This document shows positions 27,458 to 37,417 of a stretch of 64,000 nucleotides of DNA, in pieces; positions within the stretch are counted from its first letter, which is position 1, and every line of letters begins with the position of its first letter. The translations under genes were made by a program, and so were the position numbers. The notes under the pieces were generated by a model. It was not told the DNA's origin. It did no database searches and was given only the letters and a program-made list of their open reading frames with translations. The stretch covers positions 1 through 64,000 of the forward strand of contig CAJWLM010000012.1 in NCBI GenBank assembly GCA_913043025.1, in the 5' to 3' direction. The DNA is from an uncultured Rhodospirillaceae bacterium (GTDB lineage Bacteria > Pseudomonadota > Alphaproteobacteria > UBA8366).

Positions 27458-29046
27458 TTTTTTTCTTTGGTTTCATCCATCTCTGCCAACACTTCGCGAA
27501 TTAAACTTATTGTCTCAGAGACACCGTACAGTGCTATAAAAGATCCCATGCGCGGGCCCTGCTCTTGTCCGAAAAGCACCTCGTAGCAAGCCTTAAACCA
27601 ATGTCGCAGATTTTCGAAACCGCTTTCTTTACCCGCTTGGAATACTTTACTCTGCAGATCTTTCGCAGAAGTATTTGGACCCACGCTTTCTAGCATGTTT
27701 GCTAGGTTATTAAGGGCCGTACGTTCTTGTCTTGAAGGGCTTCGAAATTTCTTGGAAGGTTTGACAAAATCTTTGTAGTAACGGATTGAATATTCTACTA
27801 GCGCATCTAGCGTGGGATTCATTTCAGGGCTAGCACTTGGCGCGTAACGAGTAATGAAACCCCATAAAATAGTCTTGTCTTCCGTATTACACACACTCAC
27901 CAAGTTTAATAGAATCGCGAAGGTTAAGGGGGAATCATTTTCTGGAGGGGCTCCCCCATGGATATGCCACGCGGGATTTTCAATTTGTTGGATTGGTGTT
28001 TCTAGGGAAAATTTATTAAGGAAATTTAAATATTCGTCTACATTGCGAGGAATTATATCGAAATGAAGTCGCTTTGCGGATTTGGGCTTCTGATACATGA
28101 ATAGCGAGAGAGACTCCTGAGGAGCGTAGTTCAGCCATTCGTCGATCGTGAGGCCGTTGCCACGTGATTTTGAGATTTTCTCTCCATGCTCATCAAGAAA
28201 TAGTTCATAAGTAAGGTTTTGGGGAGGTTTGCCGCCCAATTCTTTCGTGATTCGGCCCGATTGCTGAACCGAATTTAATAAGTCTTTGCCTGACATTTCA
28301 TAGTCAACTTCAAATGCATACCACCTCATTGCCCAGTCTGGTTTCCATTGTAGCTTGCATTTGCCACCCGTGACCGCAGTTTCGATTTTTTTCCCATCAT
28401 CTCGAAGATATACAATTGTGTTTGTACTGGGGTTAGTCTCGAGAACAGGGACTTGCAACACGTGATCGGTTTCGGGGCAAATTGGCAGAAATGGGCTGTA
28501 AGTTTTTTTACGTTCTTCTCCAAGTGTTGGCAGCATAATACTCATCACCTTGTCATAGACCTCCAGCATACGGCATAAGGCGGCATCAAATTCTCCCGTG
28601 CAGTAACTCTTGGTTGCACTCTTAAATTCGTAGTCGAAGCCAAAATGATCCAGAAACTCTCGCAGTTTATTGTTATTGTGGTGGGCAAAACTCTCGTGCG
28701 TGCCGAATGGATCTGGAACTTTTGTAAGCGATTTATGTAGGTGTTCTCGTAGCATTTCCTTTTCGGGCAGATTTTCCGGCACCTTACGAAATCCATCCAT
28801 ATCATCTGAGAAAGCAATTAGTTTCGTTGGAATGTCTGAAATTTGTTGAAAAGCTTGCCGTACCATTGCTGTGCGCTGCACCTCTCCAAACGTACCAATG
28901 TGTGGTAAGCCAGATGGCCCGTAGCCAGTTTCGAAAAGAACATAGCCTTTTTCAGGCTTTTTTTTCTCAATACGCTTTAGAAGACGGCGTGCCTCTTCGA
29001 AAGGCCATGCCTTCGCTTTTTCTGAAATTTCTTTATCAATGATCAT
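27454..29046 (-). CDS. lysK: Lysyl-tRNA synthetase, class I
   Basis: A 530-residue class I aminoacyl-tRNA synthetase. The HIGH motif is HIGT (residues 49-52 in GPSGLPHIGTFGEV) and KMSKS is KISKS near residue 290 (DEHGEKISKSRGNG). The archaeal-type class I enzyme is the usual one in many alphaproteobacteria, in place of class II LysS. It is divergent from the helicase gene. Confidence 0.96.
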   Translation of the reverse strand: MIIDKEISEKAKAWPFEEARRLLKRIEKKKPEKGYVLFETGYGPSGLPHIGTFGEVQRTAMVRQAFQQISDIPTKLIAFSDDMDGFRKVPENLPEKEMLREHLHKSLTKVPDPFGTHESFAHHNNNKLREFLDHFGFDYEFKSATKSYCTGEFDAALCRMLEVYDKVMSIMLPTLGEERKKTYSPFLPICPETDHVLQVPVLETNPSTNTIVYLRDDGKKIETAVTGGKCKLQWKPDWAMRWYAFEVDYEMSGKDLLNSVQQSGRITKELGGKPPQNLTYELFLDEHGEKISKSRGNGLTIDEWLNYAPQESLSLFMYQKPKSAKRLHFDIIPRNVDEYLNFLNKFSLETPIQQIENPAWHIHGGAPPENDSPLTFAILLNLVSVCNTEDKTILWGFITRYAPSASPEMNPTLDALVEYSIRYYKDFVKPSKKFRSPSRQERTALNNLANMLESVGPNTSAKDLQSKVFQAGKESGFENLRHWFKACYEVLFGQEQGPRMGSFIALYGVSETISLIREVLAEMDETKEKN

Positions 29047-29110
29047 TTTTTACTCCACTAAGTATTGGACAGTATGAAGGAGACGCGCTGGCGTCAATGT
29101 GGATTCGGTT

Positions 29111-29139
29111 TTCAAATATTCACGAATTTTCGCTATAAT
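29111..29139 (+). promoter_or_regulatory. Possible promoter giving a leaderless helicase transcript
   Basis: TTCAAA (29111-29116), a 17-base spacer and a perfect TATAAT (29134-29139) end seven bases before the preferred helicase ATG at 29147. If used, transcription would begin at or next to the start codon. No Shine-Dalgarno is visible for this gene. Confidence 0.35.
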
Positions 29140-29146
29140 AACGATA

Positions 29147-31909
29147 ATGGTTACAAATAACCCTTTCCGACTAGAAGAAGCGCCAATTCTTGTTGCTGGA
29201 GTTGCCTCCGCAGTGTGGCTTACACAAGATGGTGAAATTCAGGAGCTGTCTCTGGAGGATACGAAATCACGAATCATTCAGGGTAAACGACCAATTTTGT
29301 GTCATATGCCTGCTGTGGCAGGTCGGTTAGGCCTCAATCTATTTGAAGCATTCGATATTCTCGAATTATTCGCATTTGTTTTGCCGGCTACGTTTACGAT
29401 CCCGACCCCATCCGGCCTTGCCAAGACACTGAAACTACCTTTGCCCAAATCGCTGCCGGAAGAGGCCTCTATTTTACGAAGGGTGACTCTGGATTTATTT
29501 AGGCAATTTGCGGAGTTACCTAGTACCAACATCTCCGAATTACTAGGCCCAATGTCTCAGGGCGGTTGGTCTTGGGGGGAATCACTTTTTGAAACTTTGA
29601 AAGTTGAAAATGACAACAATAAAAAAAAACCAGGTGCAGGACTAAAAATCTGGACACAGATTTCCGAGTGGTCGGAACATGCGCCAACGGTTCCTCCGGG
29701 TGACAAAGGCGTTGACCCTGTTGAGGCGCGCGAGCGATTAAGGCAAATGGTAGGGGTTGTGTCCGAGGATCGTCCGAGTCAGGCTGACTATGCCTCTGCT
29801 GCATCTGCTGCGTTTCAACCTAACATAAACGGTGGTGCGCCGAATATGATATTGGCAGAGGCCGGAACTGGAGTTGGAAAAACCCTAGGTTATTTGGCGC
29901 CGGCCAGTCTCTGGGCTGAAAAAAATGAATCCCCTGTTTGGATTTCGACTTATACCCGCAATCTTCAACATCAAATTGATCAAGAGCTAAGCAAGCTCTT
30001 TCCCAACAGTTCGGAGAGAGCACGGCAAGTTGTCGTCCGTAAGGGGCGAGAAAACTATCTTTGTCTATTGAACTTTGAGGATTCAGTAAAACAAGTAACC
30101 ATTCGAAAAAGAGATGCGGTCGGCCTCGGATTACTAGCGCGCTGGGCTTTGGCGAGCCGAGATGGGAGTATGACCGGTGGAGACTTTCCAGCTTGGCTTA
30201 TAGATCTTGTAGGACGCCAGCATACTCTCGACCTTGCCGACCGTCGGGGTGAGTGTATATACGGAAGTTGCACTCATTATGGGAAATGTTTTATTGAAAA
30301 AAATATTCGGGAAGCTCGTCGGGCAAAATTGGTAATCGCTAACCATGCGCTTGTGATGGTCAATGCTACCCGTGGTCTATTTTCTGGTCCTGGATCTCCA
30401 ACGCGGATGGTTTTTGATGAAGGGCATCATATTTTTGATGCCGCTGACAGTGCGTTTTCCGCCTATTTAAGCGGCCGCGAAACCGCCGAGCTCCGTCGAT
30501 GGCTTCGAGGTGCTGAAGTGGGGACACGGAGCCGAGCGCGGGGGTTAAAGCGACGCATCGAGGGCTTGATAGCGGATGATGATGAATTGATGGCGTGTCT
30601 CGAAAAGGTCGTGAAAGCTGCGCGATCTCTGCCGGGAGAGGGTTGGCATCAACGCTGTGCCGATGCTCGCCCGATTGGCTCTGCCGAAGCATTTTTATAT
30701 CAAATTCGATCTTATGTTTACAGCCGTAGCCAGGCTTCCGAAAGTCCATATAGTCTCGAATGCGACACAGTAGGGGTGCCAGATAATTTCCTTGAAGCTG
30801 CGTCAAAGCTTGAGGGCGAGCTTTTTCTATTGGAGAGGCCACTGAGAGAACTTCGGCGTAGTCTCGAGTCAAAGCTCGATGACCAAGCAAATGAGCTGGA
30901 CACAAAAAGTCGTAATAGAATTGAGGGGTTGGCGCAATCGATCCTCAACCGTGGTGAACAACCTGTATCCGCGTGGCGGGACATGCTTGCGTCTCTCAAC
31001 TCGGAGCTGGAAAATATTAGCGAGGGATTTGCCGATTGGCTAAGTGTTGAACGATTTGAAGGACGTGATTTTGATGTTGGTATGCACCGTCATTGGATTG
31101 ACCCAACGATACCTTTCGCGGACCGAGTTGTGGGGCCAGCACACGGAGTCCTGGTAACCTCCGCAACTCTACGCGATGGCACAGGCGACGCGGACTTTGA
31201 TTGGCAAGCTGCGGAGATGCGAACTGGTGCGTGCCACAATCTCGAAACGGCAATTAGAGCAGAGGTTCCCTCCCCATTTGATTATGGTGCATTAACGCGA
31301 GTTTTTATTGTTAAAGATGTTCGGAAGGATAAGCTTGATCAGGTGGCGGCAGCTTATCGAGAACTATTCCTTGCCGCAGGGGGAGGAGGGCTTGGCTTAT
31401 TCACGGCTATCAGCCGGTTGCGAGCAGTTCATAAACACATTATCGGAGCACTAGACGCTGAAGGTCTGGCTTTGTATTCTCAGCATGTTGATCGTTCTAA
31501 TCTTTCCACATTAGTGGATATCTTCCGTGCGGAAAAAAATTCATGTTTGCTTGGTACTGATGCAGTGCGTGACGGCGTGGATGTGCCCGGGGAGAGCCTG
31601 CGGATGATTGTTTTTGATCGGGTGCCTTGGCCACGTCCTACGATACTTCATCGCGCTCGGCGAAGCTTTTTCGGGAAGAAAAAATACGACGATATGATTA
31701 CACGGTTGCGTTTGAAGCAGGCCTACGGCCGTTTGGTGCGTAGGGCTGATGACCGTGGCGTATTTGTCATGCTTGATCCGATGACGCCGTCTCGTTTGCT
31801 AGGTGCATTCCCAAGCGGCGTTGAAGTGCAGCCGGTTGGGTTGGCGGAGGCAGTGGCCGAAACACGAAAATTTTTTAATAATAAGATAATACTTTCGGCA
31901 CAGGCTTGA
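29147..31909 (+). CDS. DinG/XPD-family ATP-dependent DNA helicase
   Basis: A 920-residue superfamily 2 helicase of the Rad3/XPD group. An N-terminal region of about 220 residues has no recognised catalytic motif. Walker A follows at about 237 (AEAGTGVGKT). A candidate Fe-S cysteine set has Cys near 304, then Cys in CIYGSCTHYGKC (about 369-381). The DEGHH box is near 424, and the C-terminal helicase motifs include GVDVPGESLRM and QAYGRLVRR. Family knowledge: the Fe-S cluster supports 5'-3' unwinding of structured DNA or R-loops. The ATG at 29147 is preferred over the GTG at 29099. Confidence 0.92.
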   Translation: MVTNNPFRLEEAPILVAGVASAVWLTQDGEIQELSLEDTKSRIIQGKRPILCHMPAVAGRLGLNLFEAFDILELFAFVLPATFTIPTPSGLAKTLKLPLPKSLPEEASILRRVTLDLFRQFAELPSTNISELLGPMSQGGWSWGESLFETLKVENDNNKKKPGAGLKIWTQISEWSEHAPTVPPGDKGVDPVEARERLRQMVGVVSEDRPSQADYASAASAAFQPNINGGAPNMILAEAGTGVGKTLGYLAPASLWAEKNESPVWISTYTRNLQHQIDQELSKLFPNSSERARQVVVRKGRENYLCLLNFEDSVKQVTIRKRDAVGLGLLARWALASRDGSMTGGDFPAWLIDLVGRQHTLDLADRRGECIYGSCTHYGKCFIEKNIREARRAKLVIANHALVMVNATRGLFSGPGSPTRMVFDEGHHIFDAADSAFSAYLSGRETAELRRWLRGAEVGTRSRARGLKRRIEGLIADDDELMACLEKVVKAARSLPGEGWHQRCADARPIGSAEAFLYQIRSYVYSRSQASESPYSLECDTVGVPDNFLEAASKLEGELFLLERPLRELRRSLESKLDDQANELDTKSRNRIEGLAQSILNRGEQPVSAWRDMLASLNSELENISEGFADWLSVERFEGRDFDVGMHRHWIDPTIPFADRVVGPAHGVLVTSATLRDGTGDADFDWQAAEMRTGACHNLETAIRAEVPSPFDYGALTRVFIVKDVRKDKLDQVAAAYRELFLAAGGGGLGLFTAISRLRAVHKHIIGALDAEGLALYSQHVDRSNLSTLVDIFRAEKNSCLLGTDAVRDGVDVPGESLRMIVFDRVPWPRPTILHRARRSFFGKKKYDDMITRLRLKQAYGRLVRRADDRGVFVMLDPMTPSRLLGAFPSGVEVQPVGLAEAVAETRKFFNNKIILSAQA

Positions 31910-31917
31910 TGCAAAAA

Positions 31918-32397
31918 TCAGGCAGCGGGAACTCTCCGACGCGGACGTTCTCCCAATAGCATCGTAAGAGCGTCGGCAAATTCACCAGTCCTTTTGCCAA
32001 GTCCGGTAAAAAATCCAAGGTCTGTTGCAAGCATTTTTGGAAGGACTTCACGTAACAAATTTTCGCCTCTTTTTGTGAGGGTTAATTGGATTGCGCGTCC
32101 ATCTCTCTCATGTTTGTCGCGTTTCAAAAGCTTGCGTTTTTCCAACGATCGAACAACTTGCGACGTCATCATAGCATCAGCTCCACAATAATTGGCTAAT
32201 TCGGATTGCTTAATTAATTCAGAATCTGATGCCATCTCCTCTAATCCCGCTAACAGTAAAAGTTGAACCGGAGTTATGTTGTGGGTAGCCAGAACAGATT
32301 TGTGTTCTTTTTGCCATTTGTTTACCACTCGCCAGATTAAAAATCCGATACTTTGGGCGGCCATACTTTTATGGCTTGTTGTTGGCAAATATTCCAT
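31918..32397 (-). CDS. MarR-family transcriptional regulator
   Basis: A 159-residue winged-helix regulator. LLLAGLEEMASDSELIKQSELANYCGADAMMTSQVVRSLEKRKLL spans the DNA-binding region (residues about 46-90, shown here by its ends LLLAGLEEM and SLEKRKLL), and the wing is RDKHERDGRAIQLTLT. The target is not known. It is divergent from heme A synthase across a 348-base gap and ends eight bases after the helicase gene on the other strand. Confidence 0.92.
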   Translation of the reverse strand: MEYLPTTSHKSMAAQSIGFLIWRVVNKWQKEHKSVLATHNITPVQLLLLAGLEEMASDSELIKQSELANYCGADAMMTSQVVRSLEKRKLLKRDKHERDGRAIQLTLTKRGENLLREVLPKMLATDLGFFTGLGKRTGEFADALTMLLGERPRRRVPAA

Positions 32398-32745
32398 TTT
32401 ATTAGTTTATAAGTGCGCATGGCTTTTGGCTAGCACCAAGTGCGGTGTTTTTTTAATCCTACTGCTGATTAAAGTCTTAAGTGCTACCTCCCCTTTGGTT
32501 TGGCAACTGTTTTTCCGGTGTTTGCCTGCAATTTGGCATTTTAAAAAATAGTTATTAGAGGCAGTTGGCAAGAGTATTTTTGAATGCCATATCTTGAATA
32601 TAGTTTGTACTCCGACATGAATACCGGGTGTGTAGATGTTGAATAGTTTTTCAATTCAAAGAAGTGTTCACGTAATGTTAAAAAACTTGTCTTGTAGCAA
32701 AGTGACTTGGATTCTTTCAGTGCGTGCACCTATGGAGAGGATTTA
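32398..32745. other. Divergent regulatory interval between marR-like gene and ctaA
   Basis: This 348-base gap has no convincing gene. It contains an imperfect hairpin followed by seven Ts (CACC/GGTG, 32435-32453), two copies of AAGTGCG 27 bases apart (32411 and 32438), and an inverted repeat TTGAAT/ATTCAA with a 9-base spacer (32639-32659). Any of these could be regulatory; none is diagnostic. Confidence 0.3.
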
Positions 32746-33756
32746 ATGGATACAGCCGTAAAACCAATAGTTTTTTGGCTCTACGGTTGCGCAGCAATGG
32801 TAGTCGCCATGATGCTGATAGGTGCTGCAACAAGATTAACAGAATCTGGACTTTCAATGGTCGAATGGCGCCCGTTATTTGGCTGGTTACCCCCAATGAC
32901 TGCGGCAGAGTGGAATCGTATTTTTGAGCTTTACCGTCAAACTTCTGAATATCGTATTCAGCACTTTGGGATGGAGTTGCCAGCCTTTAAAACTATTTTT
33001 TGGTGGGAATACATACACAGAGTTTGGGGCCGTCTCATAGGCTTAGTATTCGTCTTACCCCTTTTGTGGTTCGCATTGAAACGTCGGCTACCATGGCGCC
33101 TTACCCCACACCTAATTTTGCTTCTTTTGCTTGGCAGCATGCAAGGACTTGTTGGTTGGTGGATGGTGAAAAGTGGTTTTGTCGATCGGGAAGATGTAAG
33201 TCAGTATCGACTCGTAGCTCATTTGTCCGTGGCTTTATTAATTTTGGCTTACCTCCTGTGGTTAGCTATAGGGCTTCACTTTAACAAAAAACAGCAAGAG
33301 GAGCTCAGTAACAAATGGCCGGTATGGGTGATTTTCACCATTTTTCTTCTAACCATAATATCCGGCGGTTTTGTTGCCGGACTTAATGCGGGGGTTATAT
33401 ACTCCGATTGGCCATCTATGGGTGGCACGTTTATGCCGGCAGATTACAGTGTATCCAAATTTTGGTGGCTTAATGCCCTTGAAAACCCGGCCGCCGCTCA
33501 ATTTCATCATCGGTTATTAGCATATTGCAGTGTCGCCGCTGCATTATGGTTTTGTTGGATTATCCATCGAAAGGAAATCGATCCAAAATGGTTGAGATTA
33601 GCTAAAGTTGTGGCAGCGGTCGCTGTCCTCCAACTCATCATCGGGATTGTGACTCTGTTGTCTGTGGTGCCAACTGGGTTAGGTGTCATACATCAGTTGG
33701 GTGCCATTACACTATATTGCCTTGCCGTTCTGAGCCTGCGATTAGCTTATCTGTGA
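32746..33756 (+). CDS. ctaA: Heme A synthase (COX15/CtaA family)
   Basis: A 336-residue polytopic membrane enzyme converting heme O to heme A for aa3-type cytochrome oxidase. Eight hydrophobic segments are visible. Family markers include GAATRLTESGLSMVEW, the heme-ligand WWEYIHRVWGRLIG, NAGVIYSDWPSMGG and the later FHHRLLAY histidine. GGAGAGGATTTA precedes the ATG at 32746 and fixes the start over an upstream in-frame ATG at 32707. Oxidase genes are not in this window. Confidence 0.96.
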   Translation: MDTAVKPIVFWLYGCAAMVVAMMLIGAATRLTESGLSMVEWRPLFGWLPPMTAAEWNRIFELYRQTSEYRIQHFGMELPAFKTIFWWEYIHRVWGRLIGLVFVLPLLWFALKRRLPWRLTPHLILLLLLGSMQGLVGWWMVKSGFVDREDVSQYRLVAHLSVALLILAYLLWLAIGLHFNKKQQEELSNKWPVWVIFTIFLLTIISGGFVAGLNAGVIYSDWPSMGGTFMPADYSVSKFWWLNALENPAAAQFHHRLLAYCSVAAALWFCWIIHRKEIDPKWLRLAKVVAAVAVLQLIIGIVTLLSVVPTGLGVIHQLGAITLYCLAVLSLRLAYL

Positions 33757-34052
33757 TTGCTAAAAAACTAATTCATCGCCCAAATAAACTCTATGTTTGA
33801 GGATGTTACTGCTGTGCTGAAAGCATAAAAAGGTTGGAGGACCTGTTTCACTCTTTATTTTTTTATTAGGTAGGTCGGCAGTGTTAATTTCGATGTGGGT
33901 TGTTGCGAACGGTTTAGCGTTTCAATTAAGTCAGTTTAATCGTGTGGAGTCAGTCCGTGATTTAAGCATTTGGCTCGAATATGTCTCCCAAAAAAAGTCC
34001 GGTTTGTTTTTGCCTAGGTTTTTTGTTTGTTGGCATCAAATGTTTGTTTTTT

Positions 34053-34535
34053 TTAAGCTGACTGCCAAGCGCTATCGTGCAATCGGCAGGCTGATGCTGT
34101 CGATGTCATTGTCTCGTTTCGGACAGTGATCTGTGTTTGGAGATGACGACAGGTTCGGCCTTGCTTATCTACGAATTCTTCAGTCGGTACAAAGCTTCCG
34201 TGATTGCCCGTCTCGTTGTCACGCCAATTTATTTTTTCTCCTATAGATGCATTCTCTAAGCTTCGATAAGCGGCATCATTGAAAGCCTTTTGTTCCTCTG
34301 GCAGTAATTCCTGAGCCAAATAGTAACCTGCGGCTGCTCCCGCTGAACCGAGCAAGAACATAGCCAGCGCTCCGCCCGTTCCCACCCCGTAGAGCTCGGC
34401 CGCTAGTAATGCTCCGGCACCTGAACCAACAATCGTAGCCCCGGCAATTTTGTTATCACGATCGGTGAGAACTTGGCAGCCTGAAATAGATAGTGCCATC
34501 GTGCCTGCGACGATGATGAATTTTATTGGTTTCAC
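34053..34535 (-). CDS. Glycine-zipper surface lipoprotein (17-kDa antigen-like)
   Basis: A 160-residue predicted lipoprotein. A GTG start with GGAG seven bases upstream gives a signal peptide ending in the lipobox LSISGC (Cys at about residue 18). A glycine/alanine-rich zipper (about 35-75) follows. The C-terminal part, with NHGSFVPTEEF, GRTCRHLQT and STASACR, has the two cysteines of the RT0821/17-kDa surface antigen family. The longer frame to 34592 would bury the signal peptide. Probably outer-membrane anchored; function unknown. Confidence 0.82.
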   Translation of the reverse strand: MKPIKFIIVAGTMALSISGCQVLTDRDNKIAGATIVGSGAGALLAAELYGVGTGGALAMFLLGSAGAAAGYYLAQELLPEEQKAFNDAAYRSLENASIGEKINWRDNETGNHGSFVPTEEFVDKQGRTCRHLQTQITVRNETMTSTASACRLHDSAWQSA

Positions 34536-34815
34536 ATCAGAGCTCCAAAGTGGAAAGAATTCAAAGAGTTCGGAATGCAGAAGTCGTGCCACTTCCCTTC
34601 AATTCCCATGTTTCACATTGTTTTTTAATAATTCAAGCGGAAAATTTTCGGTTTGGAATAGTTTTCTGCAATCAATAGTAATGGTAAATGTTCAGAAATA
34701 TTGGTATTCGATTGAAAGAATTTCCATGAGTTACGGAAGCATACGAGGAGTTGTAGGCTTCATACTTCATTAATAATCTTCAAGGCTCGCAACTCAGAGA
34801 ACCTCCGGTCAGTTA

Positions 34816-36678
34816 ATGGGTGATTTAGTGCCAGGCAAATCCCACAAATTTCAGTTTGATAAATCCACCCGCGAGCTAGCAGGAAGATTGATCAAAAATT
34901 ATTTAAGTGCCCACATAGGGAAAATTACATCAGCAGTATCCCTTATGTTAGTCGTCGCCATTGCAACAGGTGTGCAAGTCAAAATGCTTGAACCCGCCAT
35001 TAACGAGGTTCTAGGAAAAGGAAATAGAGACTTGGCATTGGTTCTTCCAGTATTATTCTTGGTTATTTCAGTGGTAAAAGGGTTTGCTAGTTATGGGCAG
35101 ACCATATTAATGCAAAAGACCGGCCTTAGAGTGGTGGTGGCCTTGCAAAACCAAATGTTTCATCGAATCGTTGATGCGGATCTAGCTTTTATTAATAGAG
35201 GGGCTACTGGAAAATTAATTTCGCGCTTTACTATTGATCTTCTTTTCCTTCGAGATGCTGTGACTAAAGCTTTTACTGGCATAGGGCGCGATCTGATAAA
35301 GGTAGTAGTTTTAGTAGCAGTGATGATACATACCAACTGGCAACTCGCACTAATGGTAATATTTGTGTTCCCAGCTAGCATTTGGCCGATTGTCTATATC
35401 GGTAAGAGAATGCGAAGCATTTCTGACCAGACTCAGCAACGACTTGGAGGTATCACCAGTTTTCTTGACGAGGTCTTTAAGGGCATGCGTCAGGTCAAAG
35501 CCGATGGAATGGAGGGTTTTGAGCGTCGTAGGGCGGCAGAGGAATTTGAGACGGTTTTTGCTCTTCATTACAAGGCCGGTAAAACGAGATCAAGAACCTA
35601 CCCGATTATGGAGATTATGATTGGTATAGCCGGCTCAGGCATACTTGGATACGCTGGTTACAGGGTCATTGCCGGAGATAATGACGTTGTTATGGATATA
35701 AATGCTGGCCAATTTGTTACTTTTTTCCTTGCTATGGTGGTTGCATATCAGCCGGTAAGAGGGCTTGCAAATCTGAATGCGAGCCTTCAGCAAGGAATGG
35801 CGGCGGCTGAGCGGGTTTTTTCTATGATTGATTATAAACCGGAAATAGCCAGTAAGCCTGAGGCCATTGTTCTCGACGTAAAAAAAGGTGAGGTGTGTTT
35901 CGAAAACATAAGTTTTGCATATGAGGAAGGTAAGCAAGCTCTGTCGTCTATCAATTTATTAGCACCCCCGGGGCAAACTGTAGCTTTGGTTGGTCCGTCT
36001 GGAGCGGGGAAATCAACCATTCTCAATTTGATTCCGCGATTTTATGACGCAGATCAAGGGCAAATCAATATTGATGGTATCAACGTGTGTGACGCAACGC
36101 TAGAGTCGTTGAGGTCACAAATCTCTCTTGTGAGTCAGGAGGTGATCCTTTTCAACGATACGGTACGCGCTAATATTGCCTATGGCTGTCCAGGCGCAAA
36201 GGAATCTGAAATAATTGACGTGGCAAAAGCGGCTGCTGCGCATGAGTTTATATCGGAGCTTGCTGACGGGTACGATACAGAAGTCGGTGAGCGGGGAGTG
36301 AAGCTCTCCGGCGGGCAACGCCAACGCATCTCAATCGCCCGCGCAATGCTACGTAATACACCGATACTGTTGCTGGATGAGGCTACTTCAGCCCTCGACT
36401 CAGCTTCCGAGCGTAAGGTGCAGCAGGCACTTGGGCGCTTGATTGATGGTAGAACTACGCTTGTCATAGCGCATCGTTTGTCCACGGTGATAAACGCAGA
36501 TTTGATCTACGTCTTCAATGAAGGCCGGATTGTCGAACAGGGAACGCATTCGTCTTTGCTTGCGGAAGACGGTCTTTATGCTCAATTGTGCCGTATTCAG
36601 TTTGAAGATAATGCTGCTTTGGGAGGTGATAGTGCTACAAGCATGGAACCGACCTCTACTAATACTAAGAAGGCCTAA
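34816..36678 (+). CDS. msbA: Lipid A export ABC transporter, MsbA-type (fused permease/ATPase)
   Basis: A 620-residue half-transporter. Residues about 35-330 form the six-helix exporter domain. The ATPase carries Walker A GPSGAGKST near 393, the Q-loop LVSQEVILF, signature LSGGQRQR near 497, and Walker B LLLDEATSALDS near 521. It flips lipid A-core across the inner membrane; the assignment is supported by the acyltransferase, kdtA and lpxK genes that follow directly. Confidence 0.93.
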   Translation: MGDLVPGKSHKFQFDKSTRELAGRLIKNYLSAHIGKITSAVSLMLVVAIATGVQVKMLEPAINEVLGKGNRDLALVLPVLFLVISVVKGFASYGQTILMQKTGLRVVVALQNQMFHRIVDADLAFINRGATGKLISRFTIDLLFLRDAVTKAFTGIGRDLIKVVVLVAVMIHTNWQLALMVIFVFPASIWPIVYIGKRMRSISDQTQQRLGGITSFLDEVFKGMRQVKADGMEGFERRRAAEEFETVFALHYKAGKTRSRTYPIMEIMIGIAGSGILGYAGYRVIAGDNDVVMDINAGQFVTFFLAMVVAYQPVRGLANLNASLQQGMAAAERVFSMIDYKPEIASKPEAIVLDVKKGEVCFENISFAYEEGKQALSSINLLAPPGQTVALVGPSGAGKSTILNLIPRFYDADQGQINIDGINVCDATLESLRSQISLVSQEVILFNDTVRANIAYGCPGAKESEIIDVAKAAAAHEFISELADGYDTEVGERGVKLSGGQRQRISIARAMLRNTPILLLDEATSALDSASERKVQQALGRLIDGRTTLVIAHRLSTVINADLIYVFNEGRIVEQGTHSSLLAEDGLYAQLCRIQFEDNAALGGDSATSMEPTSTNTKKA

Positions 36679-36679
36679 G

Positions 36680-37417
36680 ATGAGATTGATCAAATCAGTC
36701 ACAGGGTCGTCTGTAGTACAGAGCATCATATGCTGGATAATGTTTATATATATGCGGCTGCTAGCATGGACCGGCCGGTGGCAGATTGTCGGTCAAGAAG
36801 TCCCTGAGTATTGGGTGGAGAAGGGTAAACCTTTCATCGTGGCCTTTTGGCATGGTCGATTATTAATGATGTTCCTGGCCTGGCGGTATCCGGACAGGAT
36901 TCATATCTTGATATCCGGACATCGTGATGGTCGCCTCATCAGTCGAACAATTGGTCACTTTGGCACCAGAACTGTAGTGGGATCGCGTCGGCATGGTGGA
37001 ACGAGCGCTGCATTAGGGATTGCGCGGCTGCTTAAGAAAGGGAAGGTTGTTGGTGTAACGCCGGATGGACCCAGTGGCCCGCGGATGCGCGTAAAAGAGG
37101 GGATTATCACTTTAGCACTCATGTCTGGTGTTCCTATCATCCCTCTCACTTATGCATGCCGACCGCGTAAAGTTTTTGAAAGTTGGGATAGATTTAACTT
37201 GCCTCTTCCATTCTGTAGGGGCGTTTTGATGTGGGGTGCACCAATGGAAATGCCCGGCGATGCAGACGCTGGGTTAAAAGAATGTTTGCGTCTCGAACTG
37301 GAGACTAAACTTCAAGAAATTACAGACTTGGCAGATGAAATGTTGGGCAACCCGAGGACGTTGCCAGATGATGCAAATGTGGCTGAATCGTTACGGAAAA
37401 CTCATAGGGCGGTATGA
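36680..37417 (+). CDS. DUF374 lysophospholipid acyltransferase-like protein
   Basis: A 245-residue protein with an N-terminal hydrophobic segment. FWHGRLLMM matches the DUF374 version of the acyltransferase HxxxxD region; SGHRDGRLISRTI and VGVTPDGPSGPRM follow. Family knowledge: it is found beside kdtA/lpxK in alphaproteobacteria and is presumed to acylate lipid A or a phospholipid; the substrate is unproven. The ATG lies one base after the msbA stop, with AAGAAGG upstream. Confidence 0.92.
   Translation: MRLIKSVTGSSVVQSIICWIMFIYMRLLAWTGRWQIVGQEVPEYWVEKGKPFIVAFWHGRLLMMFLAWRYPDRIHILISGHRDGRLISRTIGHFGTRTVVGSRRHGGTSAALGIARLLKKGKVVGVTPDGPSGPRMRVKEGIITLALMSGVPIIPLTYACRPRKVFESWDRFNLPLPFCRGVLMWGAPMEMPGDADAGLKECLRLELETKLQEITDLADEMLGNPRTLPDDANVAESLRKTHRAV

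Noticed and set aside
27454-29046. Class I LysRS as a sign of recent archaeal gene transfer
   Set aside because: Class I LysRS is widespread in alphaproteobacteria, so it is vertical here as far as can be judged.
33881-34129. An 82-codon frame after ctaA, partly antisense to the lipoprotein gene
   Set aside because: No recognisable domain, odd composition, no ribosome binding site, and it overlaps the 3' end of a better supported gene.
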